Positions 41,707-50,036 of a DNA stretch of 64,000 bases are shown one piece after another. This DNA comes from XYD1-FULL-44-32 sp964355855. Its GTDB lineage: Bacteria; Patescibacteriota; Minisyncoccia; Phycocordibacterales; XYD1-FULL-46-19. Location of the stretch: positions 1-64,000 of the forward strand of contig CAYHFD010000002.1 of assembly GCA_964355855.1 (NCBI GenBank), read 5' to 3'. Within the stretch, counting starts at the first letter, position 1. Each line of letters starts with the position of its first letter. The notes under the pieces are model-generated. The model did not search any database and was not told the origin of the DNA. It saw only the letters and a list, made by a program, of their open reading frames with translations. The translations under genes were made by a program, and so were the position numbers.

Positions 41707-42186
41707 ATGGATCTGAAAACTATCTCTAAAAGTCTTACTTTATCCGTTTTATCGTTTTTTCTTGTGACTGGTGTTTTGTACGCTTCTTCGACCATTGGCG
41801 CCAATATGGTGACCACTGGCACTTTGTCGGTGACAGGTATTAGTACCTTGACTGGGGCGGTGACCGCAGCGAGTACCTTAGCGGTCACCGGGGCTAGTAC
41901 CTTGACTGGAGCGGTGACGAGTGCCGGGATTATTACCGGTGATGATGTCACTTCGGTAGACGATGTGACCGCCGGTGATGACCTAGTGGTTTCCGGTGGG
42001 GCATTGACTGTGACGACCACCAATGCTGCCACCTCGACGATTAGCGTTGGTTGCGTTCAAATGTATCCAACCAGTACAGCGACTGCGGCCAGGTTCTCGT
42101 TTAACACATCAAGTGCTACTTCAACTATTGGGGGTGCGGCCGCCGCTGGTTTTGTGACCTGGAATTATGGTACCTGTCCGTTCTAG
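41707..42186 (+). CDS. Secreted repeat protein
   Basis: 159 aa. Signal peptide (LTLSVLSFFLVTGVLYASST), then a TGTLSVTGISTLTGAVT-type repeat of about 14-15 residues repeated four or more times, likely a beta-solenoid or fibre, and a C-terminal domain with two Cys. No catalytic motif. Terminator at 42217-42244. Probably a surface fibre or pilus-like component (inference). Confidence 0.65.
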   Translation: MDLKTISKSLTLSVLSFFLVTGVLYASSTIGANMVTTGTLSVTGISTLTGAVTAASTLAVTGASTLTGAVTSAGIITGDDVTSVDDVTAGDDLVVSGGALTVTTTNAATSTISVGCVQMYPTSTATAARFSFNTSSATSTIGGAAAAGFVTWNYGTCPF

Positions 42187-42216
42187 ATTTAAGTTCTAAT
42201 ATTTATTATTGTTATA

Positions 42217-42244
42217 CCAAAAATGCCCATCAGGGCATTTTTGG
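42217..42244 (+). terminator. Terminator
   Basis: CCAAAAATGCCC, loop ATCA, GGGCATTTTTGG. Confidence 0.85.
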
Positions 42245-42322
42245 TGTGCCTTGATTGCTTATGTTTTTCCATTTAACAAAACATTTTTCAACGTTTTTCT
42301 ATTCAATATGTTTAGTTTGAGC

Positions 42323-42328
42323 TACAAT
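42323..42328 (+). promoter_or_regulatory. -10 box, leaderless
   Basis: TACAAT 7 bases before ATG 42336. Confidence 0.45.
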
Positions 42329-42335
42329 TAAACAA

Positions 42336-43373
42336 ATGAAAATTAAAGGTGCGGTTGATAAAGACCTTCTGGTTTTTTTAGCAGTATTTTTCGGCCTTGG
42401 TTTGTTGTGGATAATGTTGGGTTGGCCGGGCCAAGAAGATGCTAATTCCCCCGTGGTTCGTTTTAATGCTGACGAGACTGATTCATCTAGGGACGGTAAT
42501 AGTGAAAATAGTCGATCGGCCACCGGGCGTTCGGCTCGCGCTGAACGACTACTAAAAGCCGAATCACCTCAAGTAGTTATTGATGGTTATACCTATACCA
42601 AATCTCCTTGGTATAAGTTGGTGATTATTGGTCGGGGAACAGCTAAATCGGCCGATGAAGCCCGTAAAGAATATATCGAATTAAGGGCCGATTCTCACAA
42701 TGAACAGCCAATAAATATTGGTAATTGGAAACTGGAAAATGGGCGCAACCGCCGACCGGTGCAAATTTCTAGTTTTAAAGAAAAAACTTTATCGGCCGTG
42801 CGGGTGAACATTCCTTTGGCTACCAATTTATTTGTTGGTCTTAAATCAAAACTACAACCGGTAGTTTTAGGCCCCGGTGACCGCGCTTATATTATTACTG
42901 GCTCTTTGCGAACCGGTGGTGACTTGCCGGTGCGGGTGAGTTTTCGTACCAACAAATGTATTGGCTATTTGGCCGACAATGAGAGAAATTCGTTTATTCC
43001 TAGCTTAAAAAAAGATTGTCCCCGGCCCGGTGATGAACCAGGCGTTGAAAATCTAACCGATAGTTGTTACGACTTTGTTCGTCGTCTGCCGACTTGTCAT
43101 ATTCCCGATGATAAACCATTTCGTGATCGAGACGGTGATTTGGTACGTAACCATTTAGACGGCAATGTGGAGTTGTCGAAAATTTGCCGTGATTGGGTCA
43201 AAGTCCGATTTAGTTACGAGGCTTGCGTGTCACGACATATTACTGATGAAGATTTTTATGGCACGGAGTGGCGGGTCTATTTGAATCGCGATTGGGAATT
43301 GTGGAACGACCGCCGAGAAGTTATTACTTTGTACGACGACCAAGGTTTATTGGTTGATCAAATATCATATTAA
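42336..43373 (+). CDS. Membrane-anchored protein with lamin-tail-like domain
   Basis: 345 aa. One N-terminal helix (LLVFLAVFFGLGLLWIMLGW), a Ser/Asp/Arg-rich linker, then a beta domain with YIELRADSHNEQPINIGNWKL and VLGPGDRAYIITG, like the lamin-tail (LTD) family, and a Cys-rich C-terminal part (CPRPGDEP, SCYDFVRRLPTCHIP). Extracellular orientation likely. Function unknown. Followed by the RAYT transposase palindrome. Confidence 0.65.
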   Translation: MKIKGAVDKDLLVFLAVFFGLGLLWIMLGWPGQEDANSPVVRFNADETDSSRDGNSENSRSATGRSARAERLLKAESPQVVIDGYTYTKSPWYKLVIIGRGTAKSADEARKEYIELRADSHNEQPINIGNWKLENGRNRRPVQISSFKEKTLSAVRVNIPLATNLFVGLKSKLQPVVLGPGDRAYIITGSLRTGGDLPVRVSFRTNKCIGYLADNERNSFIPSLKKDCPRPGDEPGVENLTDSCYDFVRRLPTCHIPDDKPFRDRDGDLVRNHLDGNVELSKICRDWVKVRFSYEACVSRHITDEDFYGTEWRVYLNRDWELWNDRREVITLYDDQGLLVDQISY

Positions 43374-43389
43374 CAAGGACCGTCCTTGG
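43374..43389. repeat. REP-like palindrome left of the transposase
   Basis: CAAGGAC-C-GTCCTTG. The right-hand partner at 44071-44087 has G at the centre, so the two are in opposite orientation. Confidence 0.75.
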
Positions 43390-43405
43390 AAAAAAATATT
43401 TGTGT

Positions 43406-43411
43406 TATAAT
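43406..43411 (+). promoter_or_regulatory. -10 box of the RAYT gene, leaderless
   Basis: TATAAT 6 bases before ATG 43418. Confidence 0.55.
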
Positions 43412-43417
43412 TTGAAC

Positions 43418-44065
43418 ATGCAGAGGAAAGAGGTTTTTGCCCAAGGAGAGTATTATCATATTTATAATCGCGGTGTAGATAAAAGAAAAATATTTCTCGA
43501 TGATTTTGACTACAGTCGTTTTATGAGAATGATGTACGTCTGTAATTCTAATCAGGCAGTTATTTTTAAAGATATAGCGGACATTCCATATCAAGAAATT
43601 ATACGCGGAGACAGGCTGGTAGATTTGGGGGCATATTGTCTGATGCCAAATCATTTTCATTTTTTAATTAAAGAAAGGGCAGAAGGGGGAATATCAATGT
43701 TTATGAAAAAACTTTTTACTGGCTATTCTATGTTTTTTAATAAAAAATATAATAGGTCTGGGGCATTATTTCAGGGAAGGTTCAGGGCCGAACATGCCTT
43801 TGACGACAAATATTTAAATTATCTTTTTTCATACATTCATCTTAATCCGATCCGCAAGTCTATTCCAGAAGGTAAAATTGATGAACTAAAATTAGTCCTA
43901 GAGATGTTTGATTATTCTAGCTATAAGGATTATTGTAAGAAGGAACGGGAAGAATCTTGTATAATAAACAAGGAAGAGTTTCCCGATTATTTTCAATCAG
44001 CAATAGATTTTCGTGATTTTATTAATGATTGGTTGGTATATGAAGAATATTATACCACAAATTAA
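43418..44065 (+). CDS. REP-associated Y1 transposase (RAYT/TnpA_REP)
   Basis: 215 aa from ATG 43418. EYYHIYNRGVDKRKIF, the HUH motif in CLMPNHFHFLI (H79, H81), the GYSMFFNKKYNRSGALFQGRF segment with the likely catalytic Tyr, and HLNPIRKSIP define the RAYT/IS200-like family. It nicks single-stranded REP palindromes. It is bounded by two matching palindromes (43374-43389 and 44071-44087), the typical arrangement. Intact. Confidence 0.9.
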   Translation: MQRKEVFAQGEYYHIYNRGVDKRKIFLDDFDYSRFMRMMYVCNSNQAVIFKDIADIPYQEIIRGDRLVDLGAYCLMPNHFHFLIKERAEGGISMFMKKLFTGYSMFFNKKYNRSGALFQGRFRAEHAFDDKYLNYLFSYIHLNPIRKSIPEGKIDELKLVLEMFDYSSYKDYCKKEREESCIINKEEFPDYFQSAIDFRDFINDWLVYEEYYTTN

Positions 44066-44070
44066 ATTTT

Positions 44071-44087
44071 CCAAGGACGGTCCTTGG
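44071..44087. repeat. REP-like palindrome right of the transposase
   Basis: CCAAGGAC-G-GTCCTTGG, complementary to itself, mirror partner of 43374-43389. Confidence 0.75.
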
Positions 44088-44129
44088 AATTGTGCAGTTT
44101 TTCCTTTAGAATAATTTGTATTAAATATT

Positions 44130-45542
44130 ATGACTAATAAAAATGTTTTTATTCAAATAATTTTGATAGGTTTTTTATTTACTGCTCCAAACGTTGTTTC
44201 GGCCACCTCTGTTATATCATTAAAACTAAATTCTAATAGTGTTGATGCTAAAATTAACCCGACTATTGAAGACAAAATTACGATTGAAATTACCACTGAT
44301 ACGCCAGTTAAATTTAATACGATTGCTATTTGTGCCGAAGCCGATACGGTTTGTAGCCGGGCGACGGCCGTTAAATATTTTACTCAAACTTCGGCTTTTA
44401 CCACGACGGTGACCAAGGATTGGAACGGCCAAAAAGGCGGCGCGGGTGGGGCGGTGGCTGATGGTACTTATAAAATAAAGGTGACGATGGCAGTCGAGGG
44501 GGGTACGGCCACCATCACCGAAGAAGTGGCTACTCCCCATATTTTGGTTGATTCAACTTTTGCCGGAAATAGTGGTAGTGGTGGTGAGGAGGAAAACAAT
44601 GATGGCGCTGATAATAACGGTGAAGATGGTAATGACAATACAGGTAGCGGGAATGAGGGGTCAACGACCGACAGTACGATTTCGGCCCACAATGATCCAA
44701 ATCCAGCTCAAAAGTCTGGTCAGAGCAGTAACTTGAAAATATCCGCTGGTCGGGCAAGGCTTACTTCAGTCCACGCCCCCCTATTGTTTGAGGCTGGTGT
44801 TGGTGAGGGTAAAATTGGAGGCCGAACGAGATATGTTTGGGCGTTTGGTGATGGCACTTCGGCTCGAGGGTCTAAAGCCAGACACGCCTATCGATATCCT
44901 GGCGATTACGTTGTAATTCTTACTGCTTCCGATGGTATTTATCGGGCGGTAGCTAGAACGACAGTTAGGGTTACTAATTTAGATGTCGAGATTGTTGTTG
45001 ATAAAAATGTTTTGACCTTAAAAAATACTGGTAGTTATGAGTTAAATATTGGTGGTTTTAAATTAACAGAAGGGGAACAGGTATTTGTTTTTGCTCCCGA
45101 TACAATTATTTTGTCTAAACAAAATCTTGTTTTAGATAAAAAAATTTCCGGTTTGAATTTTTCAACTAGCCGAAATTTAAGTTTGATTTCACCAACCGAT
45201 GAAGTGGTTAATAAAATCGGTGGTCATAAGTTGGCTTTTACTGCCAACCAAATAGAATTAGAAAAGGTGGCCAAAGAAGCCCGTGATATTGAAGACCTTA
45301 TTATTCAACAAACTGCTAGCGTTACTAGTTTACCAGACATTTCTACTAAAGATGACACTAAATCCGTTTCTCAATCAAAAAGAGTCGATGATCGTAGTTC
45401 GGAAAGTAATAAAACCAAAGTAAAAAAAGGGGCAGAAAATCAGTCTAAGGTTATAGTCTTAAAACCCCGGCCGAGTTTGTTGGCCCGATTATCAACTCTG
45501 TCCCAGAAAAGCTTGGCTTTTATCGGTAATATTTTTAATTAG
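44130..45542 (+). CDS. Secreted PKD-domain surface protein
   Basis: 470 aa. Signal peptide (IQIILIGFLFTAPNVVSA), a beta domain with VKFNTIAICAEADTVC, a long Gly/Asn/Asp linker (SGGEEENNDGADNNGED), a PKD domain (YVWAFGDGTSARGSKARHAY then PGDYVVILTASDG), a lamin-tail-like domain (VLTLKNTGSYELNIGGFKL), and a basic C-terminus. Probably adhesion or envelope structure. The C-terminal helix is weak, so a membrane anchor is uncertain. Confidence 0.75.
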   Translation: MTNKNVFIQIILIGFLFTAPNVVSATSVISLKLNSNSVDAKINPTIEDKITIEITTDTPVKFNTIAICAEADTVCSRATAVKYFTQTSAFTTTVTKDWNGQKGGAGGAVADGTYKIKVTMAVEGGTATITEEVATPHILVDSTFAGNSGSGGEEENNDGADNNGEDGNDNTGSGNEGSTTDSTISAHNDPNPAQKSGQSSNLKISAGRARLTSVHAPLLFEAGVGEGKIGGRTRYVWAFGDGTSARGSKARHAYRYPGDYVVILTASDGIYRAVARTTVRVTNLDVEIVVDKNVLTLKNTGSYELNIGGFKLTEGEQVFVFAPDTIILSKQNLVLDKKISGLNFSTSRNLSLISPTDEVVNKIGGHKLAFTANQIELEKVAKEARDIEDLIIQQTASVTSLPDISTKDDTKSVSQSKRVDDRSSESNKTKVKKGAENQSKVIVLKPRPSLLARLSTLSQKSLAFIGNIFN

Positions 45543-45544
45543 TC

Positions 45545-45712
45545 ATGGCCATTCGGACCTATTTTACTCGTAACTTTTGGAAAATGACATCAGGGTTTAT
45601 TTTTATTATACTGCTCGGTCTTTTGGTAATGGGGGCGATTTCTTCTTTTGATAAATTGGAGATAAGCCAGTCGTCAACTGCCGACCTTGACACAATAACC
45701 CCAAACCTTTAA
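45545..45712 (+). CDS. Small single-helix membrane protein
   Basis: 55 aa, ATG 45545, two bases after the stop of the PKD gene. MAIRTYFTRNFWKMTSG is followed by one membrane helix (FIFIILLGLLVMGAI) and a short polar tail. Translationally coupled to the PKD protein and possibly its membrane partner. No homologue recognised. Confidence 0.5.
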   Translation: MAIRTYFTRNFWKMTSGFIFIILLGLLVMGAISSFDKLEISQSSTADLDTITPNL

Positions 45713-45724
45713 AGTATTGGGAAC

Positions 45725-46040
45725 GCCGTAGACATTAGGCCGAGGACATTTGTCCCCATTAAGTCCTAATTAGGTCCCAACTTTAATACCTGTTTTAACT
45801 AAACAGGGAGGGAAGGTCGAGAGTGTCTAGCGCGGCGCCTAGCCGTTTTTTATTTAAAATAAAGAGCGTAAGCGACTATATTTTAAATAACCCAGCTCTA
45901 GTTTTGCAGTTAAGTTACCGCTACAAGCGCGGGCGACGAATAGTCGCGTCCCTTTTGTCCGAGCGCTTGGCCTAAGGCACTCGCTGTTTTAAATAGTCGG
46001 GACCCAATAATAACTTTTGAGGCAAAATTAGGGCTGGGTA
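45725..46040 (+). promoter_or_regulatory. Structured leader of rplJ-rplL (L10 leader candidate)
   Basis: This 345-base stretch (45713-46057) has no gene. Hairpins: ATTAGG 45734-45739 / CCTAAT 45765-45770 with GGAC/GTCC inside; CCTGTTT/AAACAGG (45789-45807) followed by GAGGGAAGG; CGGC/GCCG with TTTTTT near 45840-45850 (attenuator-like); further imperfect stems to 46030. In many bacteria L10-(L12)4 binds such a leader to repress translation; the assignment here rests on position and folding only. Confidence 0.4.
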
Positions 46041-46057
46041 AATAACAAATTAAAATT

Positions 46058-46546
46058 ATGGCTTTAACTAGAGAGAAAAAATCAGTCATTTTGGAGAAGG
46101 TCAAAAAGGCTGTAAAGTCAGCCCAGTCGATAGCGTTTGTGAATTTTCATGGACTATCGGTGTCGGGAGCTGACGATTTGCGCAAGGGCTTACGAGAAGT
46201 AGGAGTGGGCTATTCAGTCGCCAAAAAAACTTTAGTACGATTGGCCCTCGCTGATTCTGGCATTGCTGGTAATTTACCAGACTTGCCAGGAGAAATTGCT
46301 ATCGCTTACGGTGACGATTTGATTGCCCCCGCTAAAGGGGTATATGACTTTGGCAAAAAAAATAATGATACCGTCAAAATTGTTGGTGGTGTTTTTGAAG
46401 GTCGTTTTATGGATGCCGACGAGATGTTGGCGGTGGCCAAGATTCCTGGGCGCGAAGTGTTGTATGGTCAGTTTGTTAATTTAATCAACTGGCCAATTCA
46501 AGGTTTAGTGGTGGCGCTTGATGCTATTGCCGAGAAAAAAGGGTAA
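46058..46546 (+). CDS. rplJ: Ribosomal protein uL10
   Basis: 162 aa. TREKKSVILEKVKKAVKSAQS, VNFHGLSVSGADDLRKGLRE and VAKKTLVRLAL identify L10, the base of the ribosomal stalk. 27 bases before rplL. Confidence 0.95.
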   Translation: MALTREKKSVILEKVKKAVKSAQSIAFVNFHGLSVSGADDLRKGLREVGVGYSVAKKTLVRLALADSGIAGNLPDLPGEIAIAYGDDLIAPAKGVYDFGKKNNDTVKIVGGVFEGRFMDADEMLAVAKIPGREVLYGQFVNLINWPIQGLVVALDAIAEKKG

Positions 46547-46573
46547 ATTAAAAAATAATTTAAGTTTAAAAAT

Positions 46574-47029
46574 ATGAGTGAAGAACAGAAAGATATTCAG
46601 ACCGAAGAAGTGGCAGAGGTTGTTGCGCCTACTCCGGTTGTCGAAGTAGAAGTCGAGGTGCCCGCTAAATTTAAAGATTTAGTGGAGAAGATTGAAACAA
46701 TGAGTGTTTTAGAATTGCACGAATTGGTTAAAGTTTTAGAAAAGAAATTTGGTGTATCGGCCCAAGCGACAGTGGCGGCTGGTGCTGTAGCCGAAGGGGG
46801 AGCTGGTGCGAGCGAGAAAAGTTCTTATACGGTTGAGCTTACCGCCGCCGGTGACCAGAAAGTTCAGGTAATCAAGGCTATTAAAGAGGCTCTAGGCCTT
46901 GGTCTTAAGGAAGCCAAAGATTTGGTTGATGCCGCTCCATCAGTCTTGAAAGAGGGCGTTAAAAAGGAAGATGCGGAAGCAATGAAAACTGCCATTGAAA
47001 CAGCCGGCGGCAAGGTAGAATTAAAATAA
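46574..47029 (+). CDS. rplL: Ribosomal protein bL12 (L7/L12)
   Basis: 151 aa. The N-terminal dimer domain (VPAKFKDLVEKIETMSVLEL) is preceded by an acidic extension of about 28 residues (TEEVAEVVAPTPVVEVEVEV), then an Ala/Gly hinge and the C-terminal domain (KSSYTVELTAAGDQKVQVIK, AIKEALGLGLKEAKDLVD). It recruits translation GTPases. Longer than the usual ~125 aa because of the extension. Confidence 0.95.
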   Translation: MSEEQKDIQTEEVAEVVAPTPVVEVEVEVPAKFKDLVEKIETMSVLELHELVKVLEKKFGVSAQATVAAGAVAEGGAGASEKSSYTVELTAAGDQKVQVIKAIKEALGLGLKEAKDLVDAAPSVLKEGVKKEDAEAMKTAIETAGGKVELK

Positions 47030-47034
47030 CTATT

Positions 47035-47087
47035 GGCCCCAAAATAAAAACCCTGGACGCATAGTCCAGGGTTTTTATTTTGGGGCC
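47035..47087 (+). terminator. Terminator of rplJ-rplL
   Basis: 24-bp perfect stem (47035-47058 with 47064-47087), core CCCTGGAC/GTCCAGGG flanked by A- and T-rich runs; bidirectional in form. Confidence 0.88.
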
Positions 47088-47105
47088 TCCTGTGCTATAT
47101 TCCTT

Positions 47106-47308
47106 TTAATCCAAGCCCATTCATCCCCGTCAGTTTACGACGGGGATGAATGGGCGAGGAAAGGGGGTCAGGGAAAACACTTGTTTTCCCTGGGGCGGAG
47201 AGTAGTGAGCGAAGCGAGCGTTGAGAACCGAGCGGTTCTCAAAATAAATCTCTTCTCGCTTAATACCCCGTTGGCTTGGCTACGGGGATAGGACGAGGAG
47301 GATTTATT
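47106..47308. repeat. 190-bp dispersed structured repeat, copy C
   Basis: TTAATCCAAGCCC to GGGGATAGGACGAGGAGG. The second hairpin reads CAGGGAAAAC/GTTTTCCCTG where copies A and B have CGGGGAAAAC/GTTTTCCCCG: a compensated G-C to A-T pair. The third hairpin is GAGAACCG/CGGTTCTC, one pair longer. Confidence 0.88.
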
Positions 47309-47331
47309 ACTAAATAGACCAAAACAGGATG

Positions 47332-47577
47332 GATCCCGTTAGAGATCGCGCCTGCCTGCCGGTAGGAAGAGACACTAAATTTAATTTCACCATGAAAACC
47401 AAAATTATCAACAGACTAAGTTATGGTACCGGCGGGGACAAACAGTCCGTGTTCTACCTGCCCGCCAAAGCCAGAGCACTACAAGTGATATTTACAATGA
47501 ATATGGTTGATTTATTAATTAATAACCTAGTCCACTGTTGGCGCTTTAGGCGATGGCAGGCGGGCCTCTAACGGGAT
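47332..47577. repeat. Inverted CCCGTTAGAG repeat unit upstream of a regulator gene
   Basis: ATCCCGTTAGAGATCGCGCC at the left and CCTCTAACGGGAT at the right, with CTGCCTGCCGGTAGG and CCTGCCCGCC/GGCAGGCGGGCC palindromes between. An 80-codon open frame inside is not credible. The right arm overlaps the start codon of the next gene. A related unit lies at 60489-60610. Confidence 0.7.
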
Positions 47578-48172
47578 GGAAATTCTAGAAAAATTGTTTG
47601 ATAGTAAGCACCGGGTAAAGCTTTTGCGTCTCTTCCTCTTTAATCCTGAAGTAGCTTTTGATCGGGTCGAGATTATTCGACGGAGCAAGGTTTTGTCATC
47701 GGCTTTGCGCCGCGAGCTCTCACTTTTGTCGGGAGTGGGAATTATAAAACTTAAAAAAGTCCAACTGGTAAGCAAAAGTGAACGACGCAAAAGCGTTCAG
47801 GGTTGGGAACTTAATCCCACTTTCCCTTTAATTCAAAGTCTTCGTGGTTTACTAAATACGGATTTTTTACGCCGTAAAACGGATATTGTAAAACGGTTCC
47901 GCAATTGTGGTCGGGTAAAACTTTTAGTAGTGTCGGGTATTTTTATTAATGACGAAGACCGCCGGCTTGATATTTTACTGGTGGGGGATAATTTGAAAAA
48001 AAATATTATTGAAAAAAATGTTCGAGCAATTGAAGCGGAAGTTGGTCGAGAGCTTAATTATGCCACGCTTGATACGGAAGACTTTCTCTACCGGGCAGGG
48101 ACTAGTGATCGGTTTATCCGTGATGTTTTTGACTATCCCCATGAACGGATGATTGATAAACTTACTTTTTAA
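47576..48172 (+). CDS. HTH regulator, ArsR-like N-terminus
   Basis: 198 aa. MEILEKLFDSKHRVKLLRLFLFNPE with FDRVEIIRRSKVLSSALRREL forms a winged-helix; the C-terminal half (KLLVVSGIFINDEDRRLDILLVGDN, ELNYATLDTEDFLYRAG) resembles nucleotidyltransferase-like sensor domains found with such HTHs. It probably acts as a transcription regulator. ATG 47576 lies in the right arm of the repeat above, so the repeat supplies the start context. Confidence 0.7.
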   Translation: MEILEKLFDSKHRVKLLRLFLFNPEVAFDRVEIIRRSKVLSSALRRELSLLSGVGIIKLKKVQLVSKSERRKSVQGWELNPTFPLIQSLRGLLNTDFLRRKTDIVKRFRNCGRVKLLVVSGIFINDEDRRLDILLVGDNLKKNIIEKNVRAIEAEVGRELNYATLDTEDFLYRAGTSDRFIRDVFDYPHERMIDKLTF

Positions 48173-48359
48173 GGTCGAGCTGGTGTCTTGGGCAGGTTTT
48201 GAGGTTATGGTTTATACTATTTTGACATGATTGTTACCTTATTTTCCTATTTAAGTAGGCCTGTTTTGGCTCTAATCTTGTGATATTATTTAAATAGATT
48301 CATCATTATTAATAGTAAAGTCGAAGAATCTGATATTTTAACTATTGAATTTTAAGCAT

Positions 48360-49046
48360 ATGTTACTTCAAACTTGGAGTGATGTTTTGGTAGATTCGTT
48401 TCAAGACTTATGGGCAGACATGATTGCCTATGTACCAAACATCCTCGTTTCGATTATTATTTTTGTGGTCGGTTGGGTGTTTGCTAGCCTGATCGGTAAG
48501 TGGGTAGCTAGCCTTATTCGGTCGCTCAAACTTGACGCCGTGCTCCAAAGTTTGGGTATTCAGGATTTGGTAAACCGGGCTGGTTATCGGTTAGATACCG
48601 GAGCCTTTATTGGTGCTTTGGTTAAATTGTTTATTATTGTTGTGTTTTTGATTGCCGCTCTTGATGTTTTGGGATTGTCACAAATCATAGACTTTCTAAA
48701 TGTGGTGGTAGTGTCTTATATTCCAAATGTCATTGCGGCTGCCATTATTTTGTTGTTAGCGGCGGTGATTGCTGATGTGCTTAGAAATGTGGTGGTTGGA
48801 TCAGCTCGCGCGGCCGGTGTATTGTATGCCGATCTTTTGGGTGGTATTACCAAGTGGGCGATTTGGGTGTTTGCAATTTTGGCGGCTTTTAACCAGTTAA
48901 ATATTGGGGCAGTTTTTGCTCAAACCTTGTTTACTGGCTTAGTGGCCATGTTGGCGCTGGCGGGTGGTCTGGCTTTTGGCCTTGGTGGCCGAGAAGCAGC
49001 CGCTCGATATATTGAGCGTCTGCGAGAGGATATTTCCAAGCGTTAG
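48360..49046 (+). CDS. MscS-like / conserved TM-helix membrane protein
   Basis: 228 aa from ATG 48360 (a TTG 15 bases upstream is less likely). Four or five membrane helices: YVPNILVSIIIFVVGWVFASLIG, LVKLFIIVVFLIAALDVLGLSQ, YIPNVIAAAIILLLAAVIADVLRN (the repeat YIPN...LL is the conserved TM-helix family), and LVAMLALAGGLAFGLGGREAAAR, like the pore helix of MscS channels. No beta domain follows, so it is a short form. Possibly an osmotic channel. Confidence 0.78.
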   Translation: MLLQTWSDVLVDSFQDLWADMIAYVPNILVSIIIFVVGWVFASLIGKWVASLIRSLKLDAVLQSLGIQDLVNRAGYRLDTGAFIGALVKLFIIVVFLIAALDVLGLSQIIDFLNVVVVSYIPNVIAAAIILLLAAVIADVLRNVVVGSARAAGVLYADLLGGITKWAIWVFAILAAFNQLNIGAVFAQTLFTGLVAMLALAGGLAFGLGGREAAARYIERLREDISKR

Positions 49047-49063
49047 ACGGGTTTTCGAGGCCG

Positions 49064-49101
49064 AAAAAGGGGCGTTAGGCTATGGGCTTGACGCCCTTTT
49101 T
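49064..49101 (+). terminator. Terminator of the MscS-like gene
   Basis: AAAAAGGGGCGT / ACGCCCTTTTT stem; it overlaps the -35 of the rRNA promoter. Confidence 0.8.
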
Positions 49102-49115
49102 CTTTCGTATATAAT
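49088..49115 (+). promoter_or_regulatory. Candidate 23S-5S rRNA promoter
   Basis: TTGACG 49088-49093, 16-base spacer, TATAAT 49110-49115. The leader (49122-49387) contains CCGCCCGGAGGGCGG at 49199-49213 followed by TTTATTTTTT, which looks like a terminator or attenuator, and the palindrome TCCGCCTATAGGATAGGCGGA near 49275. Confidence 0.55.
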
Positions 49116-49942
49116 AGGCGATGTCAGATATGTTAAATAAAATAAACCATAAAACCAGGCGTAAGAAGTAGCGTGTATTTAGACTGTGCTACATTCTGCC
49201 GCCCGGAGGGCGGTTTATTTTTTCAGAAAGGCTGGAACATTGAAAATTGAATCCTGTCACGGTATCGACTTTTCCGCCTATAGGATAGGCGGAAGGGGTC
49301 TTTTCAAATATCGGAGGCAGAATAGGTAGAAACATTGTGTTTTGAAAGTAAAGTTAGATAGCAATCAAAAAAGAAAGTGGTTTTTAAATTTCCTAATAGG
49401 AAATTAAGAGTATATGGTGGATGCCTTGACACAAAATGGCGATGAAGGACGCGGCTTGGCGGCGATACGCTTCGGGGAGGTGCCTAGCAACCTTTGATCC
49501 GGAGATGTCCGAATGGGGAAACCCGATTGAGCAAAGCTCAATTACTCGTTTTTTTACGAGAGCTAACCCAGGGAAGTGAAACATCTCAGTACCTGGAGGA
49601 ATAGAGACTAAATGAACTTCCTAGTTTGGAGGTAAGTAGCGCAAGCTCCGTGCTTCCAAACTATGAGGTTCTTAGCATTCCCTTAGTAGCGGCGAGCGAA
49701 CAGGGAGAAGCCCAAACCCATAAGTTTACTTGTGGGGGTTGTAAGGCACGAACGTAGATTTCTAGGGAAGTCAAAAAATATTTTGTTAGCCGAAGCTGCT
49801 GGGAAGCAGCGCCACAGAAGGTAACGGCCCTGTAGGCGAAAATAAAATATCTTCCTTGTTCGTGTTCTTGAGTACCTCGAGGAACGACAGCCTTGAGGGA
49901 ATCCGCCGGAACTAACCGGCAAGGCTAAATACATTTTGTGAT

Positions 49943-49979
<37 letters not shown>

Positions 49980-50036
49980 CAGCCCGATAAGGGCGTTGAA
50001 ATAGACCTGAAACCATATACTTACAAGGAGTGGGAG

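Noticed and set aside
41707..42186. Possible trimeric autotransporter stalk.
   Set aside because: The repeats are suggestive, but no head or anchor domain is present and this is not expected without a diderm envelope.
47329..47571. 80-codon frame inside the CCCGTTAGAG repeat unit.
   Set aside because: It is made of palindromic repeat sequence and has no coding character.
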